From: Rhizobium sp. 2MFCol3.1
Lineage (GTDB): Bacteria; Pseudomonadota; Alphaproteobacteria; Rhizobiales; Rhizobiaceae
Length of the DNA: 64,000 nt
Direction: 5' to 3'
Assembly (NCBI RefSeq): GCF_000377565.1
Contig: NZ_KB898373.1
Coordinates: 33,499 to 97,498 of the forward strand
The notes under the pieces are model-generated. The model was not told the DNA's origin. It made no database searches and saw only the letters and a list, made by a program, of their open reading frames with translations. This document shows positions 50,776-58,946 of this stretch, piece by piece (positions within the stretch are counted from its first letter, which is position 1; each line of letters begins with the position of its first letter). A program made the translations under genes and the position numbers.

Positions 50776-50968
50776 CCATCACCGTTGCGTTCCGGGAGGC
50801 GTGTTTCGATCCTCGGGACGAGCCCGAGGATGACGCCGAGAATCTTTTTTGTCTATTTATATCAATAGGTTAATGTCTGCCTCCACAAGCGCCAGCGTCA
50901 TCCTCGGGCTCGTCCCGAGGATCTAATCACGGTCCCGTTTGCTCGACGTGAGTGGACACTTGGCACCA
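50776..50968. repeat. Palindromic intergenic repeat, copy 2
   Basis: About 193 nt, directly repeating copy 1 with scattered substitutions and an A/T-richer centre. It has the same inverted arms (CCTCGGGACGAGCCCGAGG and inverse) and the same end, tggacacttggcacca. The two copies fill most of the 530-nt gap between the MBL-fold hydrolase gene and xthA. Confidence 0.8.
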
Positions 50969-51018
50969 CACGCCCTTTGCTCTAAAGCCCTTCCAACAGA
51001 ATTGGAAAAGGCAGCGCA

Positions 51019-51822
51019 ATGGGCTTCTCGATCACCACCTGGAACATCAATTCGGTCCGGCTGCGCATGCCGATCGTCGAGCAGCTCTTCCTCAAGCATC
51101 GCCCCGATATCATCTGCCTGCAGGAAACCAAGGTGCCGAACGAGCTGTTCCCGTTGGCGCCCTTGAAGGCGATGGGCTACGAGCATGTGATCATCCATGG
51201 CCAGAAGGGCTATCACGGGGTGGCGATCGCTTCGCGGTTTCCGCTGGTCGAGGACCACAGCACCGACTACTGCAAGGTCGGCGATGCCCGGCATATCTCG
51301 GCCGTGTTCGAGCGCGGCGGCAAGCGTATCCGCATCCATAATTTCTATGTGCCGGCGGGTGGCGACGAGCCGGATCGGGCGATCAATCCGAAATTCGGCC
51401 ACAAGCTCGACTTCATCGAGGAGATGAAGCTCTTGAAGGCCGATGGCGAGGCCAACACATCGGCGATCCTGGTGGGCGATCTCAATATCGCGCCGCTGGA
51501 GCACGACGTCTGGTCGCACAAGCAGCTGCTGAAGATCGTCAGCCACACGCCTGTCGAGACCGAGGGCCTGCTTGATGTCATGAAGCGCGGCCAGTGGCTC
51601 GACCTGATGCGCCAGAATGTGCCGGAGACGCAGAAGCTTTATACGTGGTGGAGCTACCGCGCCAAGGATTGGGAAGCGGCCGATCGTGGCCGGCGTCTCG
51701 ACCACATCTGGTCGTCGCGCGATCTCGGGCCGCACCTGCAGCGCATCGAGATTCTCAAGGAAGCGCGTGGCTGGGACCGGCCGTCCGACCACGTGCCGGT
51801 GACGGCGCATTTCGATCTCTGA
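51019..51822 (+). CDS. xthA: Exodeoxyribonuclease III
   Basis: A 267-residue AP endonuclease/3'-5' exonuclease of base excision repair. Conserved motifs: ITTWNINSVRLR, DIICLQETKVPNE (metal Glu), YHGVAIASRFPL, RIHNFYVPAGGDE (catalytic Tyr), LVGDLNIAPLEHDVW (Asp/Asn), LYTWWSYRAKDWEAADRGRRLDHIW and the C-terminal DRPSDHVPVTAHF with catalytic His. Length and ATG at 51019 fit the family. Confidence 0.96.
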   Translation: MGFSITTWNINSVRLRMPIVEQLFLKHRPDIICLQETKVPNELFPLAPLKAMGYEHVIIHGQKGYHGVAIASRFPLVEDHSTDYCKVGDARHISAVFERGGKRIRIHNFYVPAGGDEPDRAINPKFGHKLDFIEEMKLLKADGEANTSAILVGDLNIAPLEHDVWSHKQLLKIVSHTPVETEGLLDVMKRGQWLDLMRQNVPETQKLYTWWSYRAKDWEAADRGRRLDHIWSSRDLGPHLQRIEILKEARGWDRPSDHVPVTAHFDL

Positions 51823-51840
51823 TCAGCTTGGAAAAGAGCC

Positions 51841-52296
51841 TCAGGCGAAGCGGTGAAGCTCGGCGGCGGCCTTGGCCGCCAATGCCGCGATATTGTCGCG
51901 GATGCGCTGCTGGATCAGCAAAGCCGCATCCGGATACTCCTCGATCAGCCGGTGAAACAGCGCGCGGGTGATGCGGATGATCGCCGTGTCCTCGCGGGCG
52001 ATCGCCGTGAACTTGCGCTCGACGAGCGTGACCAGCGCAAGCTCCGACAAAAGCGTGCCGGACCCGACCACAGCCTGAACCTCAGGCTTGTTGTCGCGTC
52101 CGGTGTGGCTCAGTTCGACGCTGCCGCTGACGATGACGTAGGCGCTGTCGGCGGGAGAGCTTTCGCGAAAAAGCATCTGCCCGTTCGAGATCACGCGCCG
52201 ATCCGCGCCGAAGGCGATCAGCCTCAGCTGATCCTCCGACATTCCGTTGAAGAGCGGAAGCTGCGCGAGCAGCTGGATATCGTCATTCAGCGCCAT
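51841..52296 (-). CDS. Cyclic nucleotide-binding domain protein without DNA-binding domain
   Basis: A 151-residue protein consisting of a Crp-type cNMP-binding beta barrel: LLAQLPLFNGMSEDQLRLIAFGADRRVISNGQMLFRESSPADSAYVIVSGSVEL ... VGSGTLLSELALVTLVERKFTAIA. It lacks a helix-turn-helix, so it is not a transcription factor by itself. The phosphate-binding loop is degenerate (GTLLSELAL, with Glu but no Arg-Ala pair), so the ligand is unclear. It starts 2 nt after the response regulator stop and is surely co-transcribed with it. Confidence 0.87.
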   Translation of the reverse strand: MALNDDIQLLAQLPLFNGMSEDQLRLIAFGADRRVISNGQMLFRESSPADSAYVIVSGSVELSHTGRDNKPEVQAVVGSGTLLSELALVTLVERKFTAIAREDTAIIRITRALFHRLIEEYPDAALLIQQRIRDNIAALAAKAAAELHRFA

Positions 52297-52298
52297 GA

Positions 52299-52982
52299 TT
52301 ACGGAACGATCTTGTAGCCGCCGTTTTCCGTGACCAGGATTTCGGCGTTCGACGGATCGCGCTCGATCTTCTGGCGCAGGCGGTAGACGTGGGTTTCGAG
52401 CGTGTGGGTGGTGACGCCGGAATTGTAGCCCCAGACCTCTTCGAGCAGCACGTCGCGGGTCACGACCTTCTGTTCGGCGCGGTAGAGATAGCGGATGATC
52501 GCCGCTTCCTTTTCGGTGAGGCGGATCTTCTGGCCGTTTTCCGTGGTCAGCAACTTCTGGCTCGGCTTGAAGACATAAGGCCCGACGCTGAAGGTGGCGT
52601 CCTCGCTCTGCTCGTGCTGGCGCAGCTGCACGCGGATGCGTGCAAGCAGAACCGCGAAGCGGAACGGCTTCGTCACATAGTCGTTGGCGCCGGCCTCGAG
52701 GCCGAGAATGGTATCTGAATCGGTGTCATGGCCCGTCAGCATGATGATCGGCGCCTTGAGGCCGCCCTTGCGCAGAAGCTTCACCGCTTCGCGTCCATCC
52801 ATGTCGGGAAGGCCCACATCCATGATCAGGAGATCGATGGCCGTCGCGCGGGCGCGTTCGACACCCTTGGCAGCCGTGGATTCCTGGAGAACCGTGAACT
52901 CGTCATAGAGCGAGAGCTGCTCCGTGAGGGTTTCGCGGAGGTCGTCGTCATCATCCACCAACAAAATGGTGCGTGCTGTCAT
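52299..52982 (-). CDS. OmpR/PhoB-family response regulator (CenR-like)
   Basis: A 227-residue two-component regulator. The receiver domain starts MTARTILLVDDDDDLRETLTEQL, has phospho-acceptor Asp55 in LLIMDVGLPD, and the conserved Thr and Lys in MLTGHDTD and YVTKPFRF. The winged-helix effector domain has IRLTEKEAAIIRYLYRAEQKVVTRDVLLEEVWGYNSGVTTHTLETHVYRLRQKIE. Length and the opening residues resemble CenR/OtpR, the envelope-controlling regulator of alphaproteobacteria, a tentative assignment from memory. No histidine kinase is adjacent. Confidence 0.9.
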   Translation of the reverse strand: MTARTILLVDDDDDLRETLTEQLSLYDEFTVLQESTAAKGVERARATAIDLLIMDVGLPDMDGREAVKLLRKGGLKAPIIMLTGHDTDSDTILGLEAGANDYVTKPFRFAVLLARIRVQLRQHEQSEDATFSVGPYVFKPSQKLLTTENGQKIRLTEKEAAIIRYLYRAEQKVVTRDVLLEEVWGYNSGVTTHTLETHVYRLRQKIERDPSNAEILVTENGGYKIVP

Positions 52983-53127
52983 GCGGCTATGTCCCTCGCC
53001 ATCTGGTCCCCTTACTCCTACGCCAACTTGAGGGTGTTGGCAAAGATCAGGATACCAAGCTGTTGTCGTATATGGTGCTATATGATTTCAATCATTGCCC
53101 CGGCAATTGCAAAAACATGTGAGAAAC

Positions 53128-53676
53128 ATGGAAAAAACAAGGCGGAAACCGTCTATACAACCAACGATCATCACGGTTAGACCCGCACCGGGGCAGAAAA
53201 GCCGGGCTTTGCTGCAATTCGGCACAGTCGTGGTGCCCGCGGCGGTTGGTCGTTCGGGGCGCACCACACGCAAGCGTGAGGGTGATGGGGCCACTCCGAT
53301 CGCCGAAATGCGGCTGATTTCGGGTTTCGTGCGCGGCGAAAAAACCTCCGGTTTGCGAACGCGGCTACCGATTCGCCTTATCCGCGAGGACATGCTCTGG
53401 TGCGATCAGCCTGATGACGCCAACTACAACAGACCAGTCAAGGCGCCGTTCAGCAAAAGTCACGAAAAGATGAAGCGCGACGACGGGCTCTATGACGTCT
53501 GCCTCGTCATGGACTGGAACATCAGCTCACGCGCCCGCAATCGTGGCTCGGCGATCTTCTTCCACCTCATCCGCCCCGGCTACCAGCCGACGGAGGGCTG
53601 CATCGCCATTCACCCGCGCGATATGAACCGGATCCTGCCTTATTTGCGCAAGGGCACCGTCGTCAGGGTTTTGTAA
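53128..53676 (+). CDS. L,D-transpeptidase (YkuD-like) family protein
   Basis: A 182-residue protein with the YkuD catalytic signature in loose form: His146 in SAIFFHLIRPGYQPTEGCIAI and Cys158, about a dozen residues apart, plus DYNRPVK-type and WNISSRARNRGSAIF segments of the COG3786 group. L,D-transpeptidases cross-link peptidoglycan or attach proteins to it. I see no signal peptide from the ATG at 53128, nor from an upstream start at 53095, so export would need another route, or the true role is different. It is divergent from the response regulator gene. Confidence 0.8.
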   Translation: MEKTRRKPSIQPTIITVRPAPGQKSRALLQFGTVVVPAAVGRSGRTTRKREGDGATPIAEMRLISGFVRGEKTSGLRTRLPIRLIREDMLWCDQPDDANYNRPVKAPFSKSHEKMKRDDGLYDVCLVMDWNISSRARNRGSAIFFHLIRPGYQPTEGCIAIHPRDMNRILPYLRKGTVVRVL

Positions 53677-53826
53677 GCCCGACGTATAGAGCAGGGGTGA
53701 TATCGCGCGCCGCCTGACCTATATGCAATCCGACCGACGCCCGGGCTGAGAGGCGTTTCGGGAAATGGCGGGATACCCGCCGTTCAACACGCCCCGTTCC
53801 ATTCATCGCTTTCGCGGAGATTTATT

Positions 53827-54657
53827 GTGGCACAGCAATCCATCATTACGTTTCACGACGGACATTCCATTCCCCAGGTCGGCCTTGGCGTCTGGCAGAC
53901 ACCCAACGACATGGCGGCACCCGCGGTGCGCGCCGCTATCGAAGCCGGCTATCGCCATGTCGATACGGCCGCCGTCTATGAAAACGAAGAGGGCGTCGGC
54001 GAGGGCATCCGCTCGTCGGGCGTCGACCGCAAGGACGTCTTCCTGACGACCAAGCTCTGGAACGCCGACCAGGGTTACGACACGACGCTGAAGGCCTTCG
54101 ACAAGAGCCTGAAGCGCCTCGGCACCGATTATGTCGACCTCTACCTTATCCACTGGCCGGCGCCGAACCGCGACGCCTATGTCGATACCTGGAAAGCCTT
54201 CATCAAGCTGCGCGAAGAGGGCCGGGCGAAATCGATCGGTGTCTCGAATTTCTATCCTGAACATATCGAGCGACTGATTGCAGAGACCGGCGTCGTGCCC
54301 GTCATCAACCAGATCGAGCTGCATCCGGACTTTCAGCAGAAGGTGGCACAGGAAGCGCACAAGAAGCTCAACATCGCCACGCAGTCCTGGAGCCCGCTCG
54401 GCCAGGGCAAGCTGATCGCCCATCCTGCTCTTGCCAAGATTGCCGAGAGGCACGGCAAGACGCCGGCGCAGGTGATCATTCGCTGGCACATGGATAGCGG
54501 CCTCGTCGTCATCCCGAAATCGGTAACGCCGTCGCGTATCGTCGAGAACTTCCAGGTCTTCGACTTCAAGCTCGATGGCGACGACATGGCCGAGATCGCC
54601 AAGCTCGACAGCAGCTCGGCGCGCATGGGCCCGGACCCGAAGACGGCGACGTTCTAA
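53827..54657 (+). CDS. Aldo/keto reductase (AKR5/DkgA-like)
   Basis: A 276-residue NADPH-dependent aldo/keto reductase. Catalytic tetrad: Asp in YRHVDTAAVYENE, the Tyr seven residues later, Lys in VFLTTKLWNADQG, and His in YLIHWPAPN. Family motifs SIGVSNFYPEHIERL and the C-terminal VIPKSVTPSRIVENFQVFDFKL for NADPH are clear. Best matches by eye are 2,5-diketo-D-gluconate reductases, which have broad carbonyl substrates. GTG start at 53827 with GGAG 7 nt upstream. Confidence 0.92.
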   Translation: MAQQSIITFHDGHSIPQVGLGVWQTPNDMAAPAVRAAIEAGYRHVDTAAVYENEEGVGEGIRSSGVDRKDVFLTTKLWNADQGYDTTLKAFDKSLKRLGTDYVDLYLIHWPAPNRDAYVDTWKAFIKLREEGRAKSIGVSNFYPEHIERLIAETGVVPVINQIELHPDFQQKVAQEAHKKLNIATQSWSPLGQGKLIAHPALAKIAERHGKTPAQVIIRWHMDSGLVVIPKSVTPSRIVENFQVFDFKLDGDDMAEIAKLDSSSARMGPDPKTATF

Positions 54658-54694
54658 GGATGTGAATTAGGGTTCGGGCCTGGAGCTTTTAGCT

Positions 54695-55282
54695 CTAGGC
54701 CCCGCCCTGCCAGGTCTTCACCGCCTCCAGCGGCCAGACCAGCATCAGCACGTTGAGCGTCAGATTGTCCCGGATCATGTAGCCGGTGAAGATCTCGAAG
54801 AAGATGGCGATCGTAACCGTCAGCCAGACCGGCGCGCGCCAGGCGAAGAAGAAGCCGATCACCATGAACACCGTGTCCATCGCCGAGTTCAGAATGCTGT
54901 CGCCGTAATAATCGAGCGAGATCGTCGCCGTGCGGTAGCGGTCGATGATGATGGGGGAGTTCTCCAGCAGCTCCCAGCCGGATTCGATCACCAGCGCCAG
55001 AAGCAGCTTCATCGCGATCGGTTTGCCGCGCAGCACCAGATGCGCAAGGCCGTAGAACAGGAAGCCGTGGATGATGTGGGATGGCGTGTACCAGTCCGAC
55101 ATGTGCTGCGAGTTGCCGCTGGAATTGACGGTGCCCTCCCACAGCTTGACGTAGCCGCAGGTGCAGATCGGCGTGCGCCCCATCAGATATTCGGCGACGA
55201 TCTGCGCGATGAGCACGCCGAGGCAGGCGATGAACCAGTAGGTCTGATGCCTGGCTCTGTCAGTCGCCTGAAGCGCCGTCAC
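54695..55282 (-). CDS. UPF0314 (DUF2585) membrane protein
   Basis: A 195-residue integral membrane protein with about five hydrophobic helices: WFIACLGVLIAQIVAEYLMGR, then the conserved RTPICTCGYVKLWEG and DWYTPSHIIHGFLFYGLAHLV, IESGWELLENSPIIIDRYR and YYGDSILNSAMDTVFMVIGFFFAW. The family is restricted to alphaproteobacteria and its function is unknown. The GTG start at 55282 overlaps the stop of the septation protein gene (GTGA), pointing to a shared role. Confidence 0.88.
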   Translation of the reverse strand: MTALQATDRARHQTYWFIACLGVLIAQIVAEYLMGRTPICTCGYVKLWEGTVNSSGNSQHMSDWYTPSHIIHGFLFYGLAHLVLRGKPIAMKLLLALVIESGWELLENSPIIIDRYRTATISLDYYGDSILNSAMDTVFMVIGFFFAWRAPVWLTVTIAIFFEIFTGYMIRDNLTLNVLMLVWPLEAVKTWQGGA

Positions 55283-55923
55283 TGGCCGGCCTCGCCCTCG
55301 GGCGCGATCGTGTGCTTCATGATCAGCGGCATCTGCGCCAGCGTGAACAGGATGGTGATCGGCATCGTGCCCCAGACCTTGAAGGCGACCCAGGTATCGT
55401 CGGAGAAATTGCGCCAGACGACTTCGTTGAGCACCGCGAGAAACAGGAAAAACACGCCCCAGCGAACGGTGAGCTTGCGCCAGCCTTCGGCATCGAGCTG
55501 GAAGGCGGCGTTGAAGACATAGCCGAGCAATGACTTGCCGAAGAGCAGTCCGCCGAGCAGCGTGAGGCCGAACAGCGAATTGATGATCGTCGGCTTCATC
55601 TTGATGAAGGTCTCGTCCTGCAGGTAGATCGACAGCGAGCCGAAGATCAGAACGACGATGCCCGAGACGAAGGGCATGATCGGCAGGTGGCGGAGCACGA
55701 CCTTCGAGATGACGAGCGAAATGACCGTCGCCGCCATGAACAGCGCGGTCGCGACGAAGAGCGGGCCGCCGAGGGAACCCAGGACCGGGAATTTCTCAAC
55801 CAGCCAGGGGCCGCGCAGATTGGCGAAGAAGAAGATCAGCAGCGGCCCGAGCTCCAGCGCCAGCTTGAGCATCGGGTGATGCTTGTCTGTCGCCGACGGG
55901 GTGATATCGCTCTCGGTCGTCAT
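55279..55923 (-). CDS. yciB: Septation protein A (YciB/IspZ family)
   Basis: A 214-residue inner-membrane protein with five to six helices: LKLALELGPLLIFFFANLRGPWLVEKFP, FMAATVISLVISKVVLRHLPIMPFVSGIVVLIFGSLSIYLQDETFIKMKPTIINSLFGLTLLGGLLF, and WRKLTVRWGVFFLFLAVLNEVVWRNFSDDTWVAFKVWGTMPITILFTLAQMPLI. The YciB family influences septum formation and envelope integrity by contacting division and elongation proteins. It lies downstream of ftsY and overlaps the UPF0314 gene. Confidence 0.92.
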   Translation of the reverse strand: MTTESDITPSATDKHHPMLKLALELGPLLIFFFANLRGPWLVEKFPVLGSLGGPLFVATALFMAATVISLVISKVVLRHLPIMPFVSGIVVLIFGSLSIYLQDETFIKMKPTIINSLFGLTLLGGLLFGKSLLGYVFNAAFQLDAEGWRKLTVRWGVFFLFLAVLNEVVWRNFSDDTWVAFKVWGTMPITILFTLAQMPLIMKHTIAPEGEAGQ

Positions 55924-56054
55924 GAGGTCCCTAATCCGTTCCCAAGTCAGTTTTTATCGTCAGTCTTCGTCGTCAGTATTGGTCTCGGACGCTTGCGCGC
56001 CCTTGCGGGCATATCTGTGGCATCAATCGTGATCGGCGGCAATGGTGCGCACAA

Positions 56055-57656
56055 TCAGCCCCGCGCGTCTCCGAGGCCCGCGATCGCATGGGCAAAATCC
56101 TCGGCCTCGAAGGGCTCCAGATCATCCACGCCTTCGCCGACGCCGATGAAATAGACCGGCAGCTTGTGCTTGGCGGAGATGGCGACGAGGATGCCGCCGC
56201 GTGCGGTGCCATCGAGCTTGGTCATGATCAGGCCGTTGACGCCCGCGACGTTGCGGAAGATCTCGACCTGGCTCAGCGCATTCTGGCCGGTGGTCGCGTC
56301 GAGCGTCTGCAGCACGGTGTGCGGCGCGTCCGGATCGAGCTTGCCAAGCACGCGCACGATCTTCTCGAGCTCGGCCATCAGCTCCATCTTGTTCTGCAGG
56401 CGGCCGGCGGTATCGATGATCAGCACGTCGCATTTCTTCTGCTTCGCCTGTTCGAAAGCATCATAGGCAAGTCCCGCCGCATCGGCGCCGAGCTTGGTGC
56501 CGATGAATTCCGACTTGGTGCGGTCGGCCCAGATCTTCAGCTGCTCGATCGCCGCCGCGCGGAACGTATCGCCGGCCGCGACCATCACCTTCAGCCCGGC
56601 GCCGGAAAGCTTGGCGGCGAGCTTGCCGATGGTGGTGGTCTTGCCGGTGCCGTTGACGCCGACGACAAGGATGACATGCGGCTTGTGGCTGAGATCGAGC
56701 TGCAGCGGCTTGGCCACCGGCTTCAACACCTTGGTGATCTCGGCCGCCATGATGCGGCTCACATCCTCGCCCGACACGTCCTTGCCGTAGCGTTCCGACG
56801 CCAGCGTATCGGTGACCCGCAACGCCGTCTCGACGCCGAGATCGGCCTGGATCAGGAGGTCCTCGAGATCCTGCAGCGTGTCGTCGTCGAGCTTGCGCTT
56901 GGTGAAGAGCGCCGAGATCTGGCCCGTCAGCTGCGACGAGGTGCGCGCGAGGCCGGCGCGCAGGCGCTGGAACCAGTTGAGCTTGGCCGGGGGGACGATG
57001 GTGACGGGTTCCGGGGCCGCGGTGGCGGTGGCGAAGCCCTTGGGGAGGATGGGGGCGTCGGAGTCGGTCGGATCCGAGGCGTCACCGTCCGTGGCTTCCC
57101 CCCCTACCCTGCCGGGCATCCCCCCCACAGGTGGGGGGAGACTTGCGGCGGCGTCTTGCGCCTCGATAGCGTCTTCGCTCTTGGCGAGGTCAGCATCGGG
57201 TTCATCCGCGCTGTCGTCAGCTGGTTGGCGAAGGTCATGCTCCAGCTCAATCCCCCCACCTGTGGGGGGGATGCCCGGCAGGGTAGGGGGGGTCTTTTCA
57301 ACAGGCTCCGCCTCCGCCTCAGCTTCCAGCAACGACAACGGCACCAGCCCGACATCATCGGTCGCCAGCGCCGTCGGCAGATCCTCGGAAACCTCGTCCT
57401 CGGCAACATCCTCGCCATCCGCCGAAGGCCCACCCGCAGTCTCCATCTCCTCCGGCAACACCGGATCGACGGCAACAGGCAACGCGTCCACCGGTGCGGA
57501 TGGCACCGGCGCCGTCACCTCGGCAGCAACAGGCGCCTCCGCAACCGGCTCGACCGCAACCTCGGCGGCCTTGGTCTCGACCGTATCCGGCGCCTGCTCT
57601 TCCGCCGTCTTGTCGGGGCCGAAGGTGAAGACCTTTTTGATGAAGCTGAACGCCAT
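56055..57656 (-). CDS. ftsY: Signal recognition particle receptor FtsY
   Basis: A 533-residue SRP receptor GTPase. Residues 1 to about 220 are an acidic Ala/Glu/Pro-rich A domain, then the NG domain: KLNWFQRLRAGLARTSSQLTGQI, G1 VGVNGTGKTTTIGKLA, AGDTFRAAAIEQLKIWADR, DTAGRLQNKMELMAELEKI, TTGQNALSQVEIF and TKLDGTARGGILVAIS. It docks Ffh-ribosome complexes at the membrane. The A domain contains two Pro/Gly-rich segments (about residues 122-135 and 173-186) encoded by a perfect 42-nt inverted repeat, evidently an in-frame insertion. The ORF remains intact. Confidence 0.95.
   Translation of the reverse strand: MAFSFIKKVFTFGPDKTAEEQAPDTVETKAAEVAVEPVAEAPVAAEVTAPVPSAPVDALPVAVDPVLPEEMETAGGPSADGEDVAEDEVSEDLPTALATDDVGLVPLSLLEAEAEAEPVEKTPPTLPGIPPTGGGIELEHDLRQPADDSADEPDADLAKSEDAIEAQDAAASLPPPVGGMPGRVGGEATDGDASDPTDSDAPILPKGFATATAAPEPVTIVPPAKLNWFQRLRAGLARTSSQLTGQISALFTKRKLDDDTLQDLEDLLIQADLGVETALRVTDTLASERYGKDVSGEDVSRIMAAEITKVLKPVAKPLQLDLSHKPHVILVVGVNGTGKTTTIGKLAAKLSGAGLKVMVAAGDTFRAAAIEQLKIWADRTKSEFIGTKLGADAAGLAYDAFEQAKQKKCDVLIIDTAGRLQNKMELMAELEKIVRVLGKLDPDAPHTVLQTLDATTGQNALSQVEIFRNVAGVNGLIMTKLDGTARGGILVAISAKHKLPVYFIGVGEGVDDLEPFEAEDFAHAIAGLGDARG
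57098..57139. repeat. Left arm of 42-nt inverted repeat inside ftsY
   Basis: Runs CCCCCCCTACCCTGCC ... to ... CAGGTGGGGGGA. Its exact reverse complement lies at 57251-57292, 111 nt away. In the ftsY frame it encodes PPPVGGMPGRVGG. Confidence 0.92.
57251..57292. repeat. Right arm of 42-nt inverted repeat inside ftsY
   Basis: Exact reverse complement of 57098-57139. In the ftsY frame it encodes PPTLPGIPPTGGG. Each arm itself contains a small palindrome (CCCCCCACctGTGGGGGG), a REP-like feature. Confidence 0.92.
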
Positions 57657-57671
57657 GAGAATTCCGTCAGG

Positions 57672-58946
57672 TCAGGCCGCGGAGGCGGCCGTCAGTTGCA
57701 TGTCGAGGTGCTTGCCGTTGTGGCCGATGATATCGACCTCGACCAGCGCGCGGGGGCTTAGCCCCGCCGCTGCGACAAGCGTGAAGTTTTCCGTATGCGC
57801 CAGTCCGTTGTTTTCCACCAGCAGCCATTGCCGCGTGCCGACCATGCGATCGAGATGGGACTGATGCAGCATATGTCCAGTGGCGCGCAGCCGTGCCGCC
57901 CGCTCCTTGACGAGCGCCCGGTCGAGCTGCGGCATCCGTGCCGCCGGCGTTCCCGGTCGCGGGCTGTAGGGGAAGACGTGCAGATGCGCGATTTGCGCGT
58001 CCTCGGCGAGCCTCACGGCATTGCCGAACATCTCTTCCGTCTCCGTCGGGAAACCGGCGATCATGTCGGCGCCGATCGAGATCTCCGGCCGCAGCCGTCT
58101 GACCTCGTTGACGAAATGAAGCGCATCGGCGCTGGAATGCCGCCGCTTCATGCGCTTCAGGATCATGTCGTCGCCATGCTGCAGCGACAGATGCAGGTGC
58201 GGCATGAAACGCGCTTCGTCGGCGATGAGATCGAGGAGATGCCGGTCCGCCTCGATGCTGTCGATCGACGACAGTCTGAGACGCCGGATATCCGGAACCT
58301 GCTTCAGAAGCGTCTTCGCCAGCAACCCGAGCGTCGGCTCGCCCGGCAGGTCGGCGCCGTAGCTGGTGGCGTCGACGCCCGTCAGCACGATCTCGCGATA
58401 ACCGCTTTCGACGAGCTTGCGCGCCTGATCGACCACCGATCCCATCGGCACCGAGCGCGAATTGCCGCGGCCATAGGGGATGATGCAGAAGGTGCAGCGG
58501 TGGTCGCAGCCGTTCTGCACCTGGATGAAGGCGCGCACGTGGCCGTCGATGTGCTTGACCATCTGCGGCGCGGTCGCCTTGACGCTCATGATGTCGTTGA
58601 CGCGCAGCTTCTCTTCGGCCGAGACGCCGAAATCCGGCAGCGCGCGATAATTGGCGCTCGCAAGCTTCTCTTCGTTGCCAAGCACCGCGTCGACCTCGGC
58701 CATCTCGGCGAAGGTGTGTTTCTCGGTCTGCGCGGCGCAGCCGGTGACGATGATGCGGGCATGTGGATTGTCGCGACGCGCACGGCGGATCGCCTGGCGC
58801 GCCTGGCGCACGGCCTCGCCCGTCACGGCGCAGGTATTGACCAGAATTGCGTTGTTCAAGCCGGCCTTTTCGGCCTCGGCCCGCATCACTTCGGATTCGT
58901 AGGTATTCAGACGACAGCCGAAGGTGATGACCTCGACCCCGCTCAC
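57672..58946 (-). CDS. mtaB: tRNA t6A37 methylthiotransferase MtaB
   Basis: A 424-residue radical SAM enzyme that converts t6A37 to ms2t6A37 in ANN-decoding tRNAs. N-terminal UPF0004 domain with cluster cysteines in FGCRLNTYES, LVNTCAVTGEAV and IIVTGCAAQ; radical SAM motif QNGCDHRCTFCIIPYGRG; C-terminal TRAM domain. FPTETEEMF and HLHVFPYSPRPGTPAARM are family landmarks. The GTG at 58946 overlaps the dapF stop (GTGA), giving a dapF-mtaB-ftsY run as in many alphaproteobacteria. Confidence 0.95.
   Translation of the reverse strand: MSGVEVITFGCRLNTYESEVMRAEAEKAGLNNAILVNTCAVTGEAVRQARQAIRRARRDNPHARIIVTGCAAQTEKHTFAEMAEVDAVLGNEEKLASANYRALPDFGVSAEEKLRVNDIMSVKATAPQMVKHIDGHVRAFIQVQNGCDHRCTFCIIPYGRGNSRSVPMGSVVDQARKLVESGYREIVLTGVDATSYGADLPGEPTLGLLAKTLLKQVPDIRRLRLSSIDSIEADRHLLDLIADEARFMPHLHLSLQHGDDMILKRMKRRHSSADALHFVNEVRRLRPEISIGADMIAGFPTETEEMFGNAVRLAEDAQIAHLHVFPYSPRPGTPAARMPQLDRALVKERAARLRATGHMLHQSHLDRMVGTRQWLLVENNGLAHTENFTLVAAAGLSPRALVEVDIIGHNGKHLDMQLTAASAA

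Noticed and set aside
50505..50968. CRISPR array
   Set aside because: There are only two long palindromic units, without short regular repeats and unique spacers, and no cas genes in the window.
53743..53785. CTGAGA and GGATACCC segments before the aldo/keto reductase resembling parts of a TPP riboswitch
   Set aside because: The rest of the THI-box consensus (CCTGATCTGG, AATGCCAGCG) is missing and the gene is not a thiamine gene.
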